The notes beneath the pieces are model-generated. The model was not told where the DNA came from. It made no database searches and was given only the letters and a program-made list of their open reading frames with translations. The translations under genes and the position numbers were made by a program. From the NCBI GenBank assembly GCA_949744075.1, contig CATJWI010000099.1, forward strand, positions 1 through 43,795: a stretch of 43,795 bases of DNA, given 5' to 3'. This stretch comes from an uncultured Eubacteriales bacterium. Its GTDB lineage: Bacteria > Bacillota > Clostridia > Oscillospirales > Oscillospiraceae. Below, one piece after another: positions 8,034-16,440 of this stretch. Position 1 is the first letter of the stretch. The number at the start of each line of letters is the position of its first letter.

Positions 8034-8067
8034 ATACCTTATTGTAAAAAGAAGGAGCGTGCAAGCC

Positions 8068-9750
8068 ATGCCGGAAGAGACAAAGCCTGTCATGGGCCAG
8101 AATTTTATCCATGATTTTATTGACGAGGATATTGCCGACGGCGGACAGTACGCCGGGATGAAGGTCCACACCCGGTTTCCGCCCGAGCCCAACGGCTACC
8201 TTCATATTGGTCACGCCAAGGCCATTTTTATCGACTTTGGTACCGCCGACAAGTACGGCGGGCTGTGCAATCTGCGGATGGACGACACCAACCCTACCAA
8301 AGAGGATGAGGAGTTCGTGGACGCCATCCAGGAGGATATCCACTGGCTGGGCTATGACTGGGGCGACCGTTTTTTCTTCGCTTCGGACTATTTTGGTCAG
8401 ATGTATGAATACGCCGTGGAGCTCATCAAAAAGGGCTTGGCCTACGTCTGTGAGCTGACCCCCGAGGAATTTAAGGAGTACCGGGGCGATGTGTCCACAC
8501 CCGCCCGCTCCCCCTGGCGGGACCGGCCCATTGAGGAATCCCTGGACCTCTTTGCCCGGATGAAGGCGGGTGAGTTCCCCAACGGCAAATATACCCTCCG
8601 GGCCAAAATCGACCTCGCCAGCGGCAACTTCAACATGCGGGACCCGGTCCTCTACCGGATCAACCATATGCACCACCACCGGCAGGGAGATAAGTGGTGC
8701 ATCTATCCCATGTACGACTTCGCCCATCCCCTAGAGGATGCCCTGGAGGGGATCACCCACTCTCTGTGCTCTCTGGAGTTTGAGGACCACCGCCCCCTTT
8801 ATGACTGGGTCATCGCCAACTGCCCCGTCCCTTCCAAGCCCCGGCAGATCGAGTTTGCCCGGCTGGGCATCAACTACACTGTCATGAGCAAGCGGAAGCT
8901 CCGCCAGCTGGTGGAGGAGGGCCGGGTCTCCGGCTGGGACGACCCCCGCATGCCCACCCTCTGCGGCCTGCGCCGCCGGGGCTACACCCCCGCCGCTATC
9001 CGGGATTTCTCCGAGCGCAACGGAGTCACCAAGGCAGCCTCGGTGGTGGAGTTTGGCTTCCTGGAGCACTGCCTTCGGGAAGACCTGAACCGGACAGCCA
9101 ACCGGGTCATGGCGGTCCTGCGGCCCGTAAAGCTCACCATCACCAACTATCCCGAGGGGCAATCCGAGACCTTCGAGGTAGAGAATATCCCCGGCGATCC
9201 TCAGGCAGGTACCCGCCCCGTCACCTTCTCCCGGAACCTCTGGGTGGAAGCGGAGGACTTCCTGGAGGAGCCTGTTCCCAAGTATAAGCGCCTCTACCCC
9301 GGCGGGCCTGAGTGCCGCCTGAAGGGAGCCTACCTCATCACCTGCACTGGCTGTGTCAAGGACGACCAGGGCAATATTGTCGAGATCCTTGCCACCTATG
9401 ACCCTGACAGCAAGGGAGGCGACCCCGCCGATGGCCGGAAGGTCAAGGGCGCCACCCTCCATTGGGTGGACGCCGCCACCGCCATCGACGCCGAAGTGCG
9501 GCTCTACGACAACCTCTTTGCCGACGAGGCCCCCGACGCTGGGGAAAAGAACTTCCTGGACTGCCTGAACCCCGGCTCCCTGGAGGTCCTCACCGGTTGC
9601 AAGGTGGAGGCCGGCCTGGCCTGTCCCAAGGTGGAAGACCGCTTCCAGTTCATGCGCCAGGGCTATTTCTGCGCCGATAGTAAGGACTCCAAGCCCGGCC
9701 ATCTGGTCTTCAACCGGGCAGTAAGCCTGAAGGATAGCTTCAAATTCTAA
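8068..9750 (+). CDS. glnS: Glutaminyl-tRNA synthetase
   Basis: This 560-residue class I enzyme charges tRNA-Gln directly. It has PPEPNGYLHIGHAKA with HIGH at residues 46-49, the RMDDTNPTKE substrate segment, MSKR at 273-276 as the KMSKS motif, and a C-terminal beta-barrel anticodon domain (about 345-560). The sequence is GlnRS type rather than GluRS type. The ATG at 8068 follows GAAGGAG; the longer in-frame extension to 8005 would overlap the promoter. Many Gram-positive bacteria make Gln-tRNA by transamidation instead, so a GlnRS here is consistent with known sporadic transfers in Clostridia. No YqeY extension is present. Confidence 0.94.
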   Translation: MPEETKPVMGQNFIHDFIDEDIADGGQYAGMKVHTRFPPEPNGYLHIGHAKAIFIDFGTADKYGGLCNLRMDDTNPTKEDEEFVDAIQEDIHWLGYDWGDRFFFASDYFGQMYEYAVELIKKGLAYVCELTPEEFKEYRGDVSTPARSPWRDRPIEESLDLFARMKAGEFPNGKYTLRAKIDLASGNFNMRDPVLYRINHMHHHRQGDKWCIYPMYDFAHPLEDALEGITHSLCSLEFEDHRPLYDWVIANCPVPSKPRQIEFARLGINYTVMSKRKLRQLVEEGRVSGWDDPRMPTLCGLRRRGYTPAAIRDFSERNGVTKAASVVEFGFLEHCLREDLNRTANRVMAVLRPVKLTITNYPEGQSETFEVENIPGDPQAGTRPVTFSRNLWVEAEDFLEEPVPKYKRLYPGGPECRLKGAYLITCTGCVKDDQGNIVEILATYDPDSKGGDPADGRKVKGATLHWVDAATAIDAEVRLYDNLFADEAPDAGEKNFLDCLNPGSLEVLTGCKVEAGLACPKVEDRFQFMRQGYFCADSKDSKPGHLVFNRAVSLKDSFKF

Positions 9751-9769
9751 GGAACAGGGGGACCCTTCC

Positions 9770-10798
9770 ATGTATCATTTCCGCAACGATTACTCTGTTG
9801 GGTGCCATCCCGCCGTATTGGAGGCCCTTTCCGCCGTCAATGCCGAGCATGTCATCGGCTACGGCTCCGACCAATACTGCAAGGAGTGCGCCGACCTGAT
9901 CCGCTCCCTGTGCAAGGCCCCCCAGGCCTCAGTGGAGTTTATGATCGGCGGCACCCAGACCAACTTTACCGCTCTGGCCGCTTTCCTTCGGCCTTGGGAA
10001 AGCATCATCTCCCCTGTCTCGGGCCATATCAACGGCCACGAGTCTGGCGCCGTGGAGGCCACCGGCCACAAGATCCTGGCCGTCCGCACCGCCGCCAATG
10101 GAAAGCTGACCCCCGCCCACATCCTGCCCATTGTAGAGGAGTGCAAAGATCCCCACCTCACCAAGCCCCGGCTGGTCTATATCTCCGACGCCACCGAGAC
10201 CGGCGGGGTCTATACCAAGGCGGAGCTCACTGAGCTCTCCCTCTGCTGCCGCAGGAATGGTCTCCTCCTCTTCCTGGACGGCGCCCGTCTGGGCTGCGCC
10301 ATGGCCTCCCTGCCCAACGACCTGACCTTGGCGGATATCGCCGAGCTCACCGACGCTTTCTACATTGGCGGCACCAAGAACGGCGCCATGATGGGAGAGG
10401 CTCTGGTCATCACCGACCCCGCTCTCCAGGGCGAGTTCTTCCGCATGAAGAAGCAGCACGGAGCCGTCCTGGCCAAGGGCTGGCTCATCGGCGTCCAGTT
10501 CCAGGCCCTTTTGAAGGATGGGCTCTACTTCCAGATCGCCCAAAACGCGGTGGATGTGGCCCAATACCTCCAGGGCGGACTCAAGAATTTGGGGATCCCC
10601 ATGATGGCGGACTCCCCCACCAACCAGATCTTCCCCGTGGTGCCCAACTCCCTCCTTCCTCATCTGGAAAAGCTGTGCACCTATGAAGTCTGGGGCAAGG
10701 CAGACGACACCCACACAGTGATCCGCTTCGTCACCTCCTTCGCCACCCCCCTCGCCAGCGCTGACGGTTTATTGAAGGATATCAAGGACCTGACCTGA
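9770..10798 (+). CDS. Threonine-aldolase-like PLP enzyme (beta-eliminating lyase family)
   Basis: This 342-residue fold-type I PLP enzyme is of the low-specificity L-threonine aldolase family, which cleaves threonine or allo-threonine to glycine and acetaldehyde. Visible motifs are RNDYSVGCHPAVLEAL at the N-terminus, GGTQTNFTAL in the cofactor loop, the FLDGARLGCAM segment with the PLP-ring Asp and Arg, and the Schiff-base Lys in YIGGTKNGAM. Related lyases share these motifs, so the exact substrate is open. It starts 19 bases after glnS with a GGGGGA ribosome site, is probably cotranscribed with glnS, and ends at a strong terminator. Confidence 0.85.
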   Translation: MYHFRNDYSVGCHPAVLEALSAVNAEHVIGYGSDQYCKECADLIRSLCKAPQASVEFMIGGTQTNFTALAAFLRPWESIISPVSGHINGHESGAVEATGHKILAVRTAANGKLTPAHILPIVEECKDPHLTKPRLVYISDATETGGVYTKAELTELSLCCRRNGLLLFLDGARLGCAMASLPNDLTLADIAELTDAFYIGGTKNGAMMGEALVITDPALQGEFFRMKKQHGAVLAKGWLIGVQFQALLKDGLYFQIAQNAVDVAQYLQGGLKNLGIPMMADSPTNQIFPVVPNSLLPHLEKLCTYEVWGKADDTHTVIRFVTSFATPLASADGLLKDIKDLT

Positions 10799-10806
10799 AT
10801 AATCAG

Positions 10807-10847
10807 CCAAAAAGAACGCACTGCTTGAAGCAGTGCGTTCTTTTTGG
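10807..10847. terminator. Bidirectional terminator after the aldolase gene
   Basis: A long perfect inverted repeat (arms 10807-10826 and 10828-10847) is bordered by A5 on the left and T5 on the right, so it can terminate in both directions. It serves the plus-strand aldolase and possibly the minus-strand GNAT gene ending at 10954. Confidence 0.85.
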
Positions 10848-10877
10848 CCTGATCCTCCCCCTTCCAGGGAATAACAC

Positions 10878-10902
10878 TGTAGGGGCGAGCTGCGCTCGCC
10901 CA
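10878..10902. repeat. Short palindromic intergenic element
   Basis: TGTAGGGGCGAGCTGCGCTC with the following GCCCA forms a compact hairpin: GGGCGAGC pairs with GCTCGCCC around a three-base loop. It has no U-tract and lies between two convergent genes. Similar TGTAGGGGCG hairpins occur as interspersed repeats in gut Clostridia genomes in my memory, but only one copy lies in this window, so the assignment is tentative. Confidence 0.35.
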
Positions 10903-10953
10903 GTTCCTTTCAAGGCAGGATATCCATTCTGTCAAAGAACGGGTGTGAGCATA

Positions 10954-11508
10954 TCATCGCGTAGAAAGCTCCAACCGCATCAGCACCAGCTCCTGCCATA
11001 CCCCAGCCCGAGTCCGGAATCCCTTGGGATTTCTTCCATATTCCACAAAGCCCACGCTTTTATAAAGGGCAACGGCCCGCTCATTCTCCCCCACCACATC
11101 CAGCTCCACCTGGGCGTATCCCGCCGCCCTTGCACATTTGATACAGGCCAAAGTCAGAGCCCTCCCGATCCCCTGACCCCAATAGTCCCTCTCCACGCTG
11201 ATGCCAAACTCCGCCCGGTGCTTCACCTTATCCTTTGCTCCTACGGCTCCGATCCCCGCCGTTCCCACGATCCGGCCGTCCACCACCGCGCAGAGCTCCG
11301 CCTCGTTCTGTGCCTGCTCCCTCTCCCGCAGGAACTGTGCCTCCTGCGATACTGTAAAGCTGTTTTCATCTGGATAGCCCAGCAGGTATTCCGTCTCACC
11401 GTGGGTCAATTCAAAATTATCGCACACAGCTTGGGCGTCGGCCTCCACCGCCGCCCGGAGCACACATTCCCGGCCGTCCTTCAATTGGATGCTCTTGCAA
11501 TATTTCAT
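10954..11508 (-). CDS. GNAT family N-acetyltransferase
   Basis: This 184-residue protein has a full GNAT domain: VVDGRIVGTAGIGAV (central strands), ISVERDYWGQGIGRAL with the acetyl-CoA loop (about residues 107-122), and NERAVALYKSVGFVEYG at the C-terminal side. The substrate is unknown; the layout is like small-molecule or ribosomal-protein acetyltransferases. It starts after GAGGAGAGG, 21 bases beyond the terminator of the fba operon. No promoter is evident between, so expression may come from read-through or a promoter inside the terminator region. Confidence 0.87.
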   Translation of the reverse strand: MKYCKSIQLKDGRECVLRAAVEADAQAVCDNFELTHGETEYLLGYPDENSFTVSQEAQFLREREQAQNEAELCAVVDGRIVGTAGIGAVGAKDKVKHRAEFGISVERDYWGQGIGRALTLACIKCARAAGYAQVELDVVGENERAVALYKSVGFVEYGRNPKGFRTRAGVWQELVLMRLELSTR

Positions 11509-11527
11509 TTCCTCTCCTCTTCCATTT

Positions 11528-11560
11528 CAAAAGGCCCCCGAAAAATTCGGGGACCTTTTT
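11528..11560 (-). terminator. Intrinsic terminator of the purB-pfkA-fba operon
   Basis: On the minus strand, 18 bases after the fba stop, a GC-rich stem (CCCCGAA paired with TTCGGGG, extended by AAAAGG and CCTTTT with one G-U) ends in a run of T. It lies before the next minus-strand gene. Confidence 0.85.
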
Positions 11561-11577
11561 CCTCGTGTTATTCTTCC

Positions 11578-12546
11578 TTACGCCTTCCCGGCACAGCCCA
11601 GCACATCCACCAGCTTGTGGCGCACCAGCTCCTTGATATTGGCCCGGGCGGGCTTCAGGTACTCCCGGGGATCAAACTTATCGGGCTGCTCGTCAAAGAA
11701 CTGCCGGATGGTCCCCGTCATGGCCAGCCGCAAGTCCGAGTCAATGTTGATCTTGCAGACCGACAGGGTGGCCGCCTTCCGCAGCTGCTCCTCAGGGATG
11801 CCCACTGCATCTGGCATCTTGCCGCCGTGGCCGTTCACCATCCGCACGTACTCTTGGGGCACAGAGGAGGAGCCATGGAGCACGATGGGGAATCCGGGCA
11901 GGCGCTTGGAGACCTCCTCCAGCACGTCGAAGCGCAGCGGAGGGGGGACCAGGATCCCCTTCTCGTTCCGGGTACACTGGTCAGCGGTGAACTTATACGC
12001 GCCGTGGCTGGTACCGATGGCAATGGCCAAGGAGTCGCAGCCGGTCTTGGAGACGAACTCCTCCACCTCCTCGGGCCTGGTGTAGGAAGCGGCATGGGCC
12101 TCCACCTTCACCTCGTCCTCGATCCCGGCCAGAGTGCCCAGCTCGGCCTCCACCACCACGCCGTGGTCGTGGGCATACTCCACCACCTTCTTGGTGATCT
12201 CGATATTTTCCTCGAAGGGCTTGCTGGAGGCGTCGATCATCACTGATGTAAAGCCTCCGTCGATACAGCTCTTGCAGGTCTCAAAGTCGGGGCCGTGGTC
12301 CAGGTGGAGCACGATGGGGATCTCGGGGCACTCCAACACGGCGGCCTCCACCAGCTTCACCAGGTAGGTGTGGTTGGCATAGGCCCGGGCCCCCTTGGAA
12401 ACCTGGAGGATCACAGGGGCCTTTTCCTCCTTGCAGGCCTCGGTGATGCCCTGCACAATCTCCATGTTGTTAACATTGAACGCGCCGATGGCGTATCCAC
12501 CCGCATAGGCTTTCCGGAACATTTCGGTAGAGGTAACCAGAGGCAT
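11578..12546 (-). CDS. fba: Class II fructose-1,6-bisphosphate aldolase
   Basis: Fba reversibly cleaves fructose-1,6-bisphosphate to dihydroxyacetone phosphate and glyceraldehyde-3-phosphate with a zinc ion. The 322-residue protein has the metal and catalytic motif HLDHGPDF (residues 81-88), the acidic VVVEAELGTLAG segment, GTSHGAYKF and HGSSSVP, all typical of the short class II type. It starts 25 bases after the pfkA stop with AAAGGAGC as ribosome site. The order purB-pfkA-fba puts two consecutive glycolytic enzymes together, so the substrate made by PfkA is used by its operon partner. Confidence 0.95.
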   Translation of the reverse strand: MPLVTSTEMFRKAYAGGYAIGAFNVNNMEIVQGITEACKEEKAPVILQVSKGARAYANHTYLVKLVEAAVLECPEIPIVLHLDHGPDFETCKSCIDGGFTSVMIDASSKPFEENIEITKKVVEYAHDHGVVVEAELGTLAGIEDEVKVEAHAASYTRPEEVEEFVSKTGCDSLAIAIGTSHGAYKFTADQCTRNEKGILVPPPLRFDVLEEVSKRLPGFPIVLHGSSSVPQEYVRMVNGHGGKMPDAVGIPEEQLRKAATLSVCKINIDSDLRLAMTGTIRQFFDEQPDKFDPREYLKPARANIKELVRHKLVDVLGCAGKA

Positions 12547-12571
12547 AATAAACAGCTCCTTTATAAAATAA

Positions 12572-13555
12572 TTATCGGCCCTGGCCGATTATGGTCCGCA
12601 TCACAGTATATTTGTCCTCGTCGATGCCCTTCTTCATCTCCAAAGCGCCGTTGATGTCGTAATCCACATACTCATCGTTCTGCAGACACACCACCCGGTC
12701 GGTCTGGCCCTTGGCCAGCAGCATAGTGGCGGTATAGCCCATATGAGTGGCGGTGACCCGGTCCCGGGCGGAGGGCGCGCCGCCCCGCTGAATATGGCCC
12801 AGCACAGTGACCCGGGTGTCCAGGGCCGTGGCCTCCTTGATCTTGGCAGCCACCTCGTAGGAGCTGCCCACCCCCTCGGCCACAATGATCATAAAGTGGG
12901 TTCGGCCGGCCAGACGGGCCCGGCGGATGGGCTCGATCACGTCCTCCTCAAAGTTCACCGGCTTTTCCGGGATCAGTACGGCGGTAGCGCCGCAGGCCAG
13001 GCCCACATAGAGGGCCAAGTGGCCCGCCCGGTGGCCCATGACTTCCACCACCGAGCACCGCTCGTGAGACTGCATGGTGTCCTGCAGCCGGTCAATGCAC
13101 TCCACCGCCGTATTGCAGGCGGTGTCATAGCCAATGGTATAGCTGGAGGAGGCAATATCATTGTCGATGGTGCCGGGGATCCCGATGACGGCGATCCCGT
13201 GCCGGGACAGGTCGTGAAGACCACGGAAGGTGCCGTCGCCCCCAATGCCCACTACGCCATCCAGGCCCAGCAACTTGCAGGTGTTCACCGCCCGCTGGAT
13301 GCCCGCCTCGGTGCGGAACTCCTCGCTGCGGGCCGAATAGAGCATGGTACCGCCCAACCGGGTCAGCCCGCTGACCCGGTAATAGTTCAATACCTGTGCG
13401 TCTCCGTTGATCAGGCCGTTGAAGCCCCGGCGAACACCCACACACTCGATCCCAAGATGCACACAGGTACGGGCCACCGCCCGAATGGCGGCATTCATGC
13501 CGGGGGCGTCTCCCCCGCTGGTCAAAACGCCGATGCGGCGAACTGCGCTTTCCAT
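12572..13555 (-). CDS. pfkA: 6-phosphofructokinase
   Basis: PfkA phosphorylates fructose-6-phosphate with ATP, the committed glycolytic step. The 327-residue product shows RIGVLTSGGDAPGMNAAIR at the N-terminus, IGGDGTFRG at the nucleotide site, the catalytic GIPGTIDNDI, and VEVMGHRAGHLAL at the substrate site. The Gly in GGDGT is the residue usual for ATP-using enzymes rather than the Asp of pyrophosphate-dependent ones. I chose the ATG at 13555, which follows GGGAGGAG; a longer in-frame extension to 13651 would run into purB and lacks family similarity. It is the middle gene of purB-pfkA-fba. Confidence 0.95.
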   Translation of the reverse strand: MESAVRRIGVLTSGGDAPGMNAAIRAVARTCVHLGIECVGVRRGFNGLINGDAQVLNYYRVSGLTRLGGTMLYSARSEEFRTEAGIQRAVNTCKLLGLDGVVGIGGDGTFRGLHDLSRHGIAVIGIPGTIDNDIASSSYTIGYDTACNTAVECIDRLQDTMQSHERCSVVEVMGHRAGHLALYVGLACGATAVLIPEKPVNFEEDVIEPIRRARLAGRTHFMIIVAEGVGSSYEVAAKIKEATALDTRVTVLGHIQRGGAPSARDRVTATHMGYTATMLLAKGQTDRVVCLQNDEYVDYDINGALEMKKGIDEDKYTVMRTIIGQGR

Positions 13556-13574
13556 ATGAAACTCCTCCCTTTTC

Positions 13575-15011
13575 TCAAACCGTAAGTTCTGTGTCTTTTT
13601 GCTCCAATGCGGCGGCATAGCGCTCCAGCACCGGCCGGACCTCCCGGGCAAGAAACTCCTCCACCTGCTGGGGGCAGCGGCCGATGTAAGCCGCAGGGTC
13701 CAGATGCGCCTCCAACTCCTCCCGGGTCAAGCCAAAGGCCGGGTCGGCGGCAATGCGGTCGATCAGGTCATTGGGCAGGCCCTCTTCCTTGACAGTATGC
13801 CCCGCCTCCAGGGAAAGCTGCCGGATCCGCTCATGGATCTCCTGCCGGTCCCCGCCCCGCTTCACCGCGTCCATCATAATGTTTTCGGTGGCCATAAAGG
13901 GCAGCTCCTCCGCCACGTGGCGGGCAATGACCTTTTCATGGACGATCATCCCCGCGGCCACGTTGGCGTAAATACTCAAAATAGCGTCCACCGCCAAAAA
14001 GGCCTCGGGCACAGAAATGCGCTTGTTGGCCGAGTCGTCCAGCGTCCGCTCAAACCACTGGCTGGCGGCGGTGACCGCCGGATTCATGGCGTCCACCATC
14101 ACGTACCGGGCCAGGCTGCAGATCCGCTCAGAGCGCATAGGGTTGCGCTTATAGGGCATGGCGGAGGACCCGATCTGGTTGGCCTCAAAAGGCTCCTCCA
14201 CCTCCTTCAGGTGACAGAGCATCCGCAGGTCGGTGGCAAACTTGCTGGCCGACTGGGCAATGCCGGAAAGGGTAGAGAGTACGGCAGCGTCCATCTTTCT
14301 GGAATAGGTCTGCCCGGAAACCGGGACCACCCGGTCAAATCCCATTTCGGCGGCGATCTTCTCCTCCAGAGCCTTCACCTTCTCATGGTCGCCGTCAAAA
14401 AGCTCCAGAAAGCTGGCCTGGGTCCCCGTAGTGCCTTTGGAGCCCAGCAGGGCCAACCGGGAGATCCGGTACTCCACCTCGTCCAGGTCCATCAGCAGCT
14501 CATTCATCCAAAGGGTAGCCCGCTTCCCCACCGTCACCATCTGGGCGGGCTGAAAGTGGGTAAAGCCCAGAGTGGGCAACGCCTTATACTCTTCCGCAAA
14601 CTTCGCCAAATAACTGAGCACCTTCACCAACTTGTCCCGGACCAGGCAGAGTCCCTCCCGCATCAGGATCACGTCGGTATTGTCCCCCACATAGCAGCTG
14701 GTGGCCCCTAGATGGATGATGGGCATCGCCTTGGGACAGTGCTCCCCGTATGCGTGAATGTGGGCCATCACATCGTGGCGTAGCTTTTTTTCCCAGCGGG
14801 CCGCGGCGTCGTAATCCACCTCATCCGCGTGGGCCTCCAGCTCCTCTACCTGCTCCCGGGTCACGGGAAGCCCCAGCTCCATCTCTCCCCGGGCCAAAGC
14901 CACCCACAGCTTATGCCAGGTAGTAAACTTCTTATCCGTGGAAAACAAATAGAGCATTTCCCGGCTGGCATACCGGGAGGCCAAGGGAGAGCCATAAACG
15001 CTTGTACTCAT
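13575..15011 (-). CDS. purB: Adenylosuccinate lyase
   Basis: PurB removes fumarate from SAICAR and from adenylosuccinate in purine synthesis. The 478-residue protein has the fumarase/aspartase-superfamily signature GSSAMPYKRNPMRSERI with the flexible catalytic loop, plus THFQPAQMVTVGKR and LGATSCYVGDN. The start MSTSVYGSPLASRYAS at 15011 matches the usual N-terminus; an ATG six codons upstream (15029) is possible. It opens an operon with pfkA (19-base gap) and fba. A promoter overlapping the preceding terminator lies about 40 bases upstream. Confidence 0.94.
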   Translation of the reverse strand: MSTSVYGSPLASRYASREMLYLFSTDKKFTTWHKLWVALARGEMELGLPVTREQVEELEAHADEVDYDAAARWEKKLRHDVMAHIHAYGEHCPKAMPIIHLGATSCYVGDNTDVILMREGLCLVRDKLVKVLSYLAKFAEEYKALPTLGFTHFQPAQMVTVGKRATLWMNELLMDLDEVEYRISRLALLGSKGTTGTQASFLELFDGDHEKVKALEEKIAAEMGFDRVVPVSGQTYSRKMDAAVLSTLSGIAQSASKFATDLRMLCHLKEVEEPFEANQIGSSAMPYKRNPMRSERICSLARYVMVDAMNPAVTAASQWFERTLDDSANKRISVPEAFLAVDAILSIYANVAAGMIVHEKVIARHVAEELPFMATENIMMDAVKRGGDRQEIHERIRQLSLEAGHTVKEEGLPNDLIDRIAADPAFGLTREELEAHLDPAAYIGRCPQQVEEFLAREVRPVLERYAAALEQKDTELTV

Positions 15012-15053
15012 CCGCGTTGTAAACCTCATTTCTCAAAATATCTGTCCAATTCT

Positions 15054-15083
15054 ATTTTACCACAAAAAGGCAGACAGGGGCAA
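15054..15083 (-). promoter_or_regulatory. Predicted promoter of purB-pfkA-fba
   Basis: On the minus strand TTGCCC (15078-15083), an 18-base spacer and TAAAAT (15054-15059) precede purB. The -35 falls in the loop region of the aminotransferase terminator, so the two elements share DNA. Confidence 0.5.
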
Positions 15084-15103
15084 GCCCTATCTGCCTTTTG
15101 TTT
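15063..15103 (-). terminator. Terminator of the aspartate aminotransferase gene
   Basis: On the minus strand AAAAGGCAGATAGGGC pairs with GCCCCTGTCTGCCTTTT (G-U pairs included), then T follows. It begins about five bases after the aminotransferase stop. Confidence 0.8.
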
Positions 15104-15107
15104 TCCC

Positions 15108-16298
15108 TTATGCCAAAAACTGCTCCAGCCGATCCAGTCCGGCCCTGATATTTTCCATGGAGGCGGCATAGGACCAGCGGACAAAGCCGGGCGCAAAGAA
15201 GCCCTCCCCCGGCACCACGGCCACCAGTGCCTGCTTCAGAAATTCGGTGGCGAAATCCTCGTCGGTTTGGATAGGCGCCCCGCCGATGGTCTTTCCGATG
15301 AGCTTTTCAATGTTCATCATCACATAGAAGGCGCCCTCCGGCTTGATACAGCTGACACCGGGAATGGCATTCATCCGCTCCACCATGTAGTCCCGCCGGG
15401 CCTGGAAGGCATCCCGCATGGAGAGGATCTCCTCCTGGGAGGCCGTGAGAGCCGTCACCGAGGCCCGCTGGGATATGGCACAGGGGGAGCCAGTGGAGTG
15501 GCTTACATAGTTGGCCATCACCTTTGCCACCTCAGGCTGCGCCAGCGCGTAGCCGATCCTCCAGCCGGTCATGGCATAGGACTTGGACACACCGTTGATC
15601 AGCACCAACCGTTTCCGGATCGCCTCCCCCAAGGCCGCCACACTGGTGAAGGGCATCCCGTCATACAAAAGCCCATAATAGATCTCATCCGCGATGATAT
15701 ACAGGTCATGCTTGACGCAAACATCGGTAAGCCCCTTGAGCTGCTCCTTGTTGTAGACCATACCGGTGGGGTTGGAAGGGTTATTGAGGATGATGGCCTT
15801 GGTCTTAGCCGTGATGGCCTTCTCCAGCTTCTCCGGGGAGAGCTTAAAGGCCTCCCCTTCTGTGGCGGGCACCAGGACGGGGGTCCCCCCCACCATCCGG
15901 ATCAGCTCATAGTAGCTCACCCAGGCCGGGGTGGGCAGGATCACCTCGTCTCCCGGATCCACCAACGCCTGCAGCGCCAGATAGACCATATGCTTCGCGC
16001 CGCTGGAAATGACCACTTGGCTGGGCTGGTACTCAATGCCGCAGTCCGCCTTCATCCGGTCACAGACCGCCTGCTTCAGATCCAGGGCTCCGGAGGCGGG
16101 AGTATAGCGGGTGTAATTCTCCCGGATGGCCTGAAAGGCCGCCTCTTTGATATGGTCCGGCGTATTGAAGTCCGGCTCGCCCGCAGCAAAGCCGATCACA
16201 TCCTGGCCCTCCGCCTTCATCTGCTTGAACATGCTGTCGATGGCCATGGTGGTGGAGGCGCGCACGCCTCTTGCGATCTGGGAAAGCTCTTTCACCAT
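15108..16298 (-). CDS. Class I aminotransferase, aspartate aminotransferase type
   Basis: This 396-residue fold-type I PLP enzyme is of the aspartate aminotransferase Ib subgroup, interconverting aspartate and 2-oxoglutarate with oxaloacetate and glutamate. It has GEPDFNTPDHI (substrate loop), ILNNPSNPTGMVY with the PLP-contacting Asn, IADEIYYGLLYD, and the Schiff-base Lys in NGVSKSYAMTGWRIGY; Arg is present in the C-terminal VRWSYA segment. It has its own promoter and terminator. It could also transaminate other amino acids and should not be read as the missing histidinol-phosphate aminotransferase. The ATG follows GGGGAGGA. Confidence 0.9.
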   Translation of the reverse strand: MVKELSQIARGVRASTTMAIDSMFKQMKAEGQDVIGFAAGEPDFNTPDHIKEAAFQAIRENYTRYTPASGALDLKQAVCDRMKADCGIEYQPSQVVISSGAKHMVYLALQALVDPGDEVILPTPAWVSYYELIRMVGGTPVLVPATEGEAFKLSPEKLEKAITAKTKAIILNNPSNPTGMVYNKEQLKGLTDVCVKHDLYIIADEIYYGLLYDGMPFTSVAALGEAIRKRLVLINGVSKSYAMTGWRIGYALAQPEVAKVMANYVSHSTGSPCAISQRASVTALTASQEEILSMRDAFQARRDYMVERMNAIPGVSCIKPEGAFYVMMNIEKLIGKTIGGAPIQTDEDFATEFLKQALVAVVPGEGFFAPGFVRWSYAASMENIRAGLDRLEQFLA

Positions 16299-16333
16299 TC
16301 ATTCCTCCCCTGGAATTATCTTAAACCGTCCTC

Positions 16334-16362
16334 ATTATAGGCGGGGACTCGCCAAAATACAA
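16334..16362 (-). promoter_or_regulatory. Predicted promoter of the aspartate aminotransferase gene
   Basis: On the minus strand TTGTAT (16357-16362), a 17-base spacer and a perfect TATAAT (16334-16339) lie 36 bases before the start codon. Confidence 0.7.
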
Positions 16363-16440
16363 GCCCCCGCCCGTTGATTTTCCAATCTCATATACTTTTT
16401 CCGCTCTGGAAGTGGATTTTTGGGAGAAATACCCGCACCC

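Noticed and set aside
15108-16298. Possible hisC
   Set aside because: Motifs and length match aspartate aminotransferase Ib rather than histidinol-phosphate aminotransferase, and it has its own promoter and terminator far from the his operon.
14829-16340. 503-codon plus-strand frame opposite the aspartate aminotransferase
   Set aside because: The opposite strand encodes a complete enzyme with all PLP motifs; the plus frame is a composition artefact.
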